The position numbers and the translations under genes are program-made. Below are positions 14,101 through 23,100 of a stretch of 64,000 nucleotides of DNA, piece by piece. Within the stretch, counting starts at the first letter, position 1; each line of letters starts with the position of its first letter. The DNA lies in assembly GCA_964017155.1 (NCBI GenBank), contig OZ024856.1, positions 12,792,625 to 12,856,624 on the forward strand, given 5' to 3'. The notes beneath the pieces were generated by a model that ran no database searches, was not told the DNA's origin, and saw only the letters and a program-made list of their open reading frames with translations. This DNA is from Oasisia sp. SBJ-2009. Lineage: Eukaryota; Annelida; Polychaeta; Sabellida; Siboglinidae.

Positions 14101-17100
14101 ATAATAAAGTTATATTACCAAATCAGTGCCCCATTATTCATAATTTTGATGAATTCTAGATGCCAGGTCATTTCCATGCATCAGTGATTATGGCCCTATA
14201 AACCACACGGTCGGTGGTTTTCTTAGCATTGAATTGTTTTATTCAGAAGTTATTTTAAAAGCCACTTGAAACTATTGATGTACTGAAATCATTTAAAATG
14301 AAGGACACAGAAATATCCGCTCTGTAACCTATGCACCATTGGTAGTATTTATCAACAGTTTTCTATTTTGTTTTGCTAGTAATAGACCTAAACATCACTC
14401 TGGGGACCACTTATTCTTGGACAATAATAAGTATGATAATATATTTAGTAAAAACATATTTGCTTTTAAATAATTTTGTGTTTCGTGGATTATGAAATAG
14501 ACGTGTGCATGTCACACAGATTCTAGTCGTGTTATGTAACCTGTATTGCGTTGTTTCAGTTTGCATAAAAAGAATGTCAAAAGTGATTCAGGAATCGGCT
14601 GAAGACTCAATTGAACCTTTCAAATCCCACATGATGTCATTTGTGGATCGTGGTGAGTGCACATTCTGATTGAAGCCTCTATATATATATGATGAGTATT
14701 AACATTATATAAACGTTTTTTATTTCACTAGTATAAAGTATATACATATATATTGACTAATTTTTATTTACGACTGTGTTTAGTTAGGCCATTGGTTATG
14801 AAACATGTGGAAGTCACTAAGGAATATGTCCTGGTGTCCTGGGAATGTGTCCTGGTGTCCTGTTACCATTCACCAGAAATGCTGCACAACTTTGTCAACT
14901 TATGCTAAAATAAGCTAAATGTTAAAGTTGTCGCATTTTGTCAAACAAGTGATATTTATTGTGGTGATGGCTACCAAGATATTGTAAATTTATTATTTTA
15001 TTTATCATAAAAAGGACAGCAGTAGGCAATCATTTCAATTAGTCAGCCAAGCACAGTGTTTGTAAACATGTTTTAAAATTAATAAACAAACATTATAACA
15101 ATTGTCACCAATACCAGGCACAGTCACTTTCTAAATAAGCTGCCTCTATGTCCACATGATGGCGCCACCAGTGTGTTATGGTGGATTCAACTTCCCAGTT
15201 GTTCCCTATTCCATGATATTGTAGCTGTACTACAACAATACAATCGCAGTAATATTGACAAGTGATTCAACCATTGTTAAATTTGTTGCTCTCTGCATTC
15301 CCATTCTCATCAGACTCAGTCTGCTTTGGTTCCATTCCTCAATTTCAGTTTTCTTCTCCTCTTCTTTTCTGCACTTAACAAGATTTACTAAGATTGCCAC
15401 CTAGAAATTCAACTCTAGATGGCAGGCGGACAAGGAAGCCATTTGGCTTATCGAGAGTCCAACCTATTTATCTAAATGTACCCCGCCTGTCTTAGGTATA
15501 TGTCGATTTTATTTTTAAACATTAACACTACTAGCACCTACACAATCAGCTGATAATCTGTTCCATTCGTTTACTGTTCTTTGTGAAAATGACAATTTTC
15601 CAATATGTAGTCTACACTGCTTCTTTGCTAATGTAACTCCATGTCCTCTAGTCCGTCTCTCTTCTTTAACCGAGAAAAACATATTTCTGTCAATATTTTC
15701 ACTTGCACTGCTTTCTCTACCAACTCTCTCTGTTCTCCATTCCTCTCACAATCCTTCCAAGTCCCCCTTCCCTCAGTTCTCCCATGGTAGTCTCGGTCTG
15801 CCTCATCTCCTTTTCCCCTCCACACTCCGTCGATCTGCCAACTGTTCCCCTCCCATTGTCTCCAGACGATCGGCCCAGGTCAGTTGACACCAGGGCTTTA
15901 TGTAGGATCAAATTATTGCCAGTCACACATGTTTTGGTGGACGCAAGGATGTTAACTGTTAAGCCAGTTTACAAACTTTCAAATGTATCTGGTGAGCTGA
16001 AATGGGCTAAAAACACACATTTCACACCACTTACATTCACTTTCAAGGCATACCTAACAATATCTATGGTTTTGGAAGACCTTTTTTTTTGCTCCTTCAT
16101 TTTATTTGTTTACCCATCCACAACCCGTCCTCCATATTTCAACCCGTCCATATTCGTTTTTACCCGTCCAAATGACGAGTGGACGGGTCTCTAGATAAAG
16201 CTATGGTTGACACCTCATCACATTTTCTTTCACACCAATGTGTCGAGGTTCTTATAGGAACATGTTTGAAAAGTATAGATTTATTTCACAAATTATTGTG
16301 TGGCCAACATTTGTACTCAAATAATTCTATTTGTTTTCTCTCAGCGACCGTTGAGATCAAAGAACAGGAGGTGAACTTGGACGACTCAAAGAAACGGTAG
16401 TTATATTCCTGCTCGCTTCAGTTGTCAGACTTGGTTTTTCATGTGTTGAACGTTTGCATTAACCCTTCAAACTTCACATCGTCATGAAATTTGTATTGAC
16501 CCTTTAAACTTCACAACATTATATGAAATTTGCATTAACCCTTTCAACTTCACAACATTATATGAAATTTGCATTAACCCTTTAAACTTCACAATGGTAT
16601 ATGAAATTTGCATTTACCCTTTTAAACTTCACAACGTTATATGAAATTTGCATTAACCCTTTAAACTTCACAACGTTATATGAAATTCATGCTATGCTCA
16701 TTTGCATCAAACAAAGTATGTCCTGAAACAATAATAGTCTAACATAAAACTATGCAACAAACACCCAAAGTTTACCACCAGTCGAGAGTGAGGGACTTCT
16801 AAATACTCATTCATTGGCCTTATGGAGTAGAGGCCACTTAGTCCGTCAACAGGCTAAGTGGCCCACTCCATAACTTGAGGAGTGGGCCACTACGCTTTAA
16901 AACGATATAGTACACTTTCATCCTACAGATGGCACCACTGTATGAGTAATTTCATTTCCTCTCCTCCATCAGGTGGTTGGGATGGGTTCAGGGGTTAAAG
17001 TAATCTTGACTTTATTGTTTTCCCAGTTGCCTGCATTACTGTCTCTGTGTTGCAGGTTTGAGCTGTGTTGCCTGTACTTCGCAGTCAAACTGAAACCGGG

Positions 17101-20100
17101 CGAGAAAGTCGTCTATCCAAAAGATTTCTTTGGTCTGTGGAAAAACTTCTGCGTTGACTTCAAAGACTACTGGAAAACAGAACAACAGAAAGTACTTAAA
17201 GAGAGGTAAAGAAGGCTGTGCTTGGAGTGTTCTAATAAATTGAGTTGTGAAATGTCTGTATTCTGCCTAGTTTGTGTTTCATCAGAAACCATAACCTTCT
17301 CCGGTATGTTTTCACCCCAGGTTATTTGTGACTGCAGGGTGAAAGAGGCACAAGAGAGGGTGAAACAAATGAAGGAAGACAAGAGGGCAAATGTGAGCAC
17401 AACCCTGACAAAGGGGAAGAAAGGACTGGTAGGTTGTGTCCTGGGTCACTTCTCTCTATCTCTTTCTACAGATCCCATCACTACATTCTCTGTCTGTCTG
17501 TCTGTGTCATCTGTCTCTCTCCCTTCATTCTTTGTTATTTCCTCTCTCTGTCTCTCTCTCTCCCTCTCTCACTCTCTTTCTCCTTCCCTTCCTCCTAAAC
17601 ACCCTACTTCCCATCCGCTCTCCCTCCTTATTTCTAGCTCCCTTCCATTCACTCCCTCACAGTCCCAACCTTCCTTCCCTCCCTCCTTGCCTCCCTCCTT
17701 GCCTCCCTCCTTGCCTCCCTCCTTCCCTCCCTCCTTCCCTCCCTCCTTGCCTCCCTCCTTGCCTCCCTCCTTGCCTCCCTCCTTCCCTCCCTCCTTCCCT
17801 CCCTCCTTCCCTCCCTCCTTGCCTCCCTCCTTCCCTCCCTCCTTGCCTCCCTCCTTCCCTCCCTCCTTCCCTCCCTCCTTGCCTCCCTCCTTGCCTCCCT
17901 CCTTGCCTCCCTCCTTCCCTCCCTCCTTCCCTCCCTCCTTCCCTCCCTCCTTCCCTCCCTCCTTCCCTCCCTCCTTGCCTCCCTCCTTCCCTCCCTCCTT
18001 CCCTCCCTCCTTGCCTCCCTCCTTCCCTCCCTCCTTCCCTCCCTCCTTCCCTCCCTCCTTGCCTCCCTCCTTGCCTCCCTCCTTCCCTCCCTCCTTCCCT
18101 CCCTCCTTGCCTCCCTCCTTCCCTCCCTCCTTCCCTCCCTCCTTCCCTCCCTCCTTCCCTCCCTCCTTGCCTCCCTCCTTCCCTCCCTCCTTCCCTCCCT
18201 CCTTGCCTCCCTCCTTGCCTCCCTCCTTCCCTCCCTCCTTCCCTCCCTCCTTCCCTCCCTTTTGCCCACCCTATCTCCTGCCTACCCTTTCTCTCCCTTT
18301 TCTTCCCTCTCTTTCTTCAACCTCACATCCTCTCGACCTTACTCCCTCCCACAATTTCTAGCTCCCATCTTGCTCACTCCCTCTGTCTCCCAACCTTAAT
18401 CACCATCCCACCCTTCCTCCCATATTTTCTCCCTCCCTCCCTACTTCCCTCCCTGCCTCACACCATCCCTCCATCCCTACCCCCCTCTCTCACTTCACTT
18501 CTCTCCTTCCTTCCTTCCTTCCCACCTCCCTCCCTTGGATGATGCAGTGTGAAATGGCAGTACACATTACCACTTGCCAGGTGCAGATACAACTGTGCAT
18601 TATGTAGCTCACAGACTGCACACAGCCGACCATTGAATAACAGGAATTCAACTGAAATGTCAACAAACATATATAACAAATCTGGCACATGACTGAAAAT
18701 GCAGTGCAGTAAAACTAGTAGAGTCGATAGAAAGTCAAACAGAACATTCCACCAGTGTGTGATGTCAGTGCGTGATCGGGTCTGTTGATATTTTAGTTGT
18801 CCGTATTGACTGTGCACCCGATACGACACATGAACCTGGCTCGCATGTTTTACCTTTGGCAATGAACTTTAACGGCAAGATCTGGATGTCTCCCAAATGA
18901 TACAGGCTACATGCATGGCATGCTGGAGTGTAGCCGCTCGCTCGAGTTGGCCATTGAATAAAGCGGCGACTGTCTCTAATCAAGTCCTCGTGTTTGGGTA
19001 TCGTTCACTTCACCTTTCCACTCGCTTGTTGACGCACTAAGTGGTCCACTCTACGAGGCCAATGAATTAGTATTTAGAAGTCCCTCGCTCTCGACTGCTG
19101 GTTTATTGTGAGACGATCAAACCGGTGGTAGTTGACCTACAAAATGATGTGCACTTAGCGTTTGTTGTGTTGTTGTCAATGAGATGTCATGTATTCCCTA
19201 CATGATCGGATGCACGCGAATCATGTGATTTATTCACTTGGTTTACAAACCAACGGTGTCAAGGTTTGTTTACGTTTTTATTCATGTTTTATTTGTCTTT
19301 GGAATTGTTTTATTTATTTTGTTTGCTATCAGCCTGTTTTGATGTTGAAGCCTTATAAAAATTCCTTTAATATTTGTGTCAGGAATGGAAGGTGGTATAT
19401 GTAGTGTACTGCATAATTATCACTGTAGTTTAATAAAAGCATAGTGTGTGACAAAGGAATTGAACCAATAGCGTGCCAAACATATTTCTGCATTAAAGCT
19501 ATTGTGTAGTTGAAGTAATAAGGTTATATTTTGCCTTTTAAACATCTGGTTAAATTTGAAATATATTTCATCACTTCAAAAATTACTCATATAAGATGCA
19601 TTGCTTTTGTCACACCGTGGACACAGTAAATCACTGATGCCTTTGTCATATTCCATAAAATAGAAATATAACAATCAAATTAGTCTTCAAAAGGGTGTCT
19701 AACAAGATTAAAATGTGATAAAATATATTGTCTTTAAAGGTAGTAAAACTTTGATTTAAGAAAAACCAGTGGAGCTATAATTAAGCTGACATGCAGTCAT
19801 GAATGTACATTTGCGCCTGTGGTTTGTGCCGTTAAACATCTTTAAAATGCCTGCAGTACTCAGATAAGTACTAGGTCTGTTAAACGTGACCAGTGCAGAT
19901 ATAGTAGCCACCCCACTGTACCTATCATCTCCAACAATAGTAACATAAAAATATGTTTTGCAAATAACAATTATTAACATGCTGGTACTGTTTGCATATT
20001 TGCAGAGTACTGTGTTTATTTTAAGACATTTATGATACACTACAATAAATAATTCACAAATAGCTTAGACAACCTACACTTGCGAGCCACTCTGAAGCAT

Positions 20101-23100
20101 TGACATTCTTGACCCTTATTAAGTGATTGCCTTATGACCAGTGTGTCTGTTAAATCCTCACTTAAGTTGGCGTTTCTTTATGAAGTCAAATGTCCCTATA
20201 GATGGGGATAAATGTAGTGTTTTGAGATATATTTAACCGTAGCCCAATTTCGTCAGTGCACACTTATGTAAGTGCACATTTACATAAGGGGCAAAACAGA
20301 AGAGCTTTTGTCTTGTGCATAGCTGTTCCCGAATCGTAAGCTTAATTACGATTTAATTTTATATGGAAATGCCATTTAGTATTACATTATTAACTAATAC
20401 TTAATTATTGTGATTGTGTGTTTGTTACTTAGAGCTGTAAAAACATCACGAGAAATATCTTTAAATAAAGAGTGAGCAAGGTTGCACATTTTCTTCAAAT
20501 TAGCATCACAGTTTTAAAATGGTCTTCAGATAACAGTTACAGCTGTATTACTAAAAACATGTCTGTCATTGTGCAGCTGTGAATACACCCGTATTCTTGG
20601 GCCACTTAATGTTTTTTCAATGGCTGGAAAACACACCTTCTGAGTTGGTGACCCAAAGAGTTATACAGGGCTTATTCATGTCATCTCTGTATACAAAACA
20701 AACTATACAGTGTTAGTTATGTGTCTCATTCATAAATAACTTGGCTTACAAAGAACAAACAAAATGGATGCCATAGCTGTTTATCTCAGATTATTTTAAC
20801 TCAAAGAGAACACCAAATCATGAGCCTTTGTTGAGTGTTACTCACTACTGTTTGACATTCGTTCACTTCTACATAATTCTGAGTCCACATCTACTGTCAA
20901 AAATTCATGTAAAAGATTAAACAAGCCCTTCTGGATTGAAGTAGATTTTGTCACGTGTAGACAGATATCTGGTGGAGTGGAGATTATCTGATTAGTTGAA
21001 AGATTGAGTGTTTTTTGAGTCTGTTTCAAGTCAAAGGATAACTGACAAATAATGGAAATCTTTTGACATTCTCTACTTTGGTGGAAGCTTTGTTGACATA
21101 TGGTGCTAACCAATCTAATTTAAATTGACCAGTACAATGTAAAACAGCCACTCCATAAAATTCCTGCACATAATCTGAATTTGAACAAAACATGTGAACA
21201 TTATGAAATTGTCTTATTCAAGTAGTAAGTGTAACACTAGAAAAGCATCAGCAGGAAACCTTTGAACTAACAATGTGGTATCAAAGGTAGGACAATTTCC
21301 AGTAAAGCAAATTAAATAGTTGCATACATGGTAAAAGTGTTTATATGCTAGACATTACTTACGGGTCTGCAGATAACCTGTAAAATGTAAAAGTATATAT
21401 AGTGCATTTATGTGTCTTCTAGCTGTGGTGCCCATCCTTCTGGTTGATGCATGATGAGTGTGCATGTTGTAAATCATGCCACAGTGGAACACTTCTACGA
21501 AGCAGGCACTTGATGTAGTCGGCTGTAGCAAAGCTGCTCATAGTGGATGGAGGCTGTTTACAATGAACACACAGTGGCTTACTTGGTAAATAGGCAGCCC
21601 AGTAAAGTGTCGTGCATTTAGCAACATGCCGTAGGGCCAGTAGTACGGTTCTGGCCCTATGTCATATGGACAGCGTAAATTTGATACCATTTTTGTACTT
21701 TGAAATATGCACAAAAACAGGTAATCTATCAAGAGGGTACAGTACTTCAGAATACAACAGATATGTCACGAAACCATGGGGTTCTTCTGAACTATCCATC
21801 AAAATTCCTGATCAGCAAGTGTTCTTGGTGTTGACAGTATAATGGTCAGTTATGATTAATTTCCGTCAGTTGTACACTATCCATGTTACAATGTACATTA
21901 AGTGTACTTATGCCATAACAATTTGATTATTTAATAATAAATTACAACATAAAAAGAAGTTTAACTGTTAGTGAGCATGACTAGTTTATAAAACGTCTGC
22001 CCCAAACTTCATAGCAATATGTTATGATGTAATATCATGAAACTCACACAGCATAAATGACTGATTTATCAGTTAGTCATATTACATAACATGTATAACT
22101 AGACCATCAAATATTATTACTTGTATTTATGGTATCTCCATTCCTATAAATAGACATAGGTAGATATTCCCATATGAATTCAAATTGTTTAAAGACACTG
22201 ACATAGTGGACTAGATCAGTGTCACGCTGTGTCACTCCCCACTTGTCTGGTGCCGTGTCACTCCTATGGTGCCATGTCACTCCTCTGGTGCAGTGTCACT
22301 CCACTCAGTTTGGTGCCATGTCATTCCTCTGGTGCTGTGTCACTCCTCTAGTGCCGTGTCACTCTTTTGGTACTATGTCACTCCTCTGGTGCTGTGTCAC
22401 TCCTCTGGTGCTGTGTCACTCCTCTGGTGCTGTGTCACTCCTCTGGTGCTGTGTCACTCCTCTGGTGCTGTGTCACTCCTCTGGTGCTGTGTCACTCCTC
22501 TGGTGCTGTGTCACTCCTCTTGTGTTGCATAACTCCTCTGGTGCAGTGTCTCTCTTCTCAGTCTGGTGCTGTGTCACTCTTCTGGTGCTGTGTCACTCCT
22601 TTCAGTCTGGTGCTGTGTCACTCCTCTGGTGCTGTGTCACTCCACTCAGTCTGGTGCACCGTCACTCCTGTGGTGCCGTGTAGTCTCCGCTGTGCACTGA
22701 GGCAGTCAGTGCTGGCACTCACGAGAGGCCGGACACGCACCATGTCAACACTCAAGGACTCTCGTAGTACTTAGACTGATTATGTTGTTAGCTGTGTGCT
22801 AGTTGCTGTCTTGAGATAGCTGCCCCCACCAAGACGGTCCCATCGGCTGTTACTACTTTGTAGACTAAGTACTGCCCGTGTTTGTAGTCTGGGGTCAATT
22901 GCTGTGGCGCGTACGTTGTCCGGGAAGAGGGTGGCATGTTTGGGTGTGTGCTCCTTTACTGGTGCAGGTCCAGACAGGCTGAGCATGGTGGGTTTCAAAT
23001 TATATTTTTCAGTATATTTTTCAGTAAATTATATTAGTTCAGTATCTGTTCTTCCATCTGAATGTCTCATACAGGGAGGGGGGAAGTTTCAATCCTATAT

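Noticed and set aside
17222..18542. Frames of about 370 codons rich in Pro/Ser/Leu
   Set aside because: They are the pyrimidine minisatellite read in three frames. Only 17338-17428 at the left is real coding sequence.
22219..22774. Frames over the 19-bp repeat ending [14 protein letters not shown], considered as an alternative formin last exon
   Set aside because: A CAG acceptor and phase-0 frame exist near 22706, but the peptide lacks the basic GLKxKL-type tail and the upstream part is minisatellite. 24379-24411 fits better.
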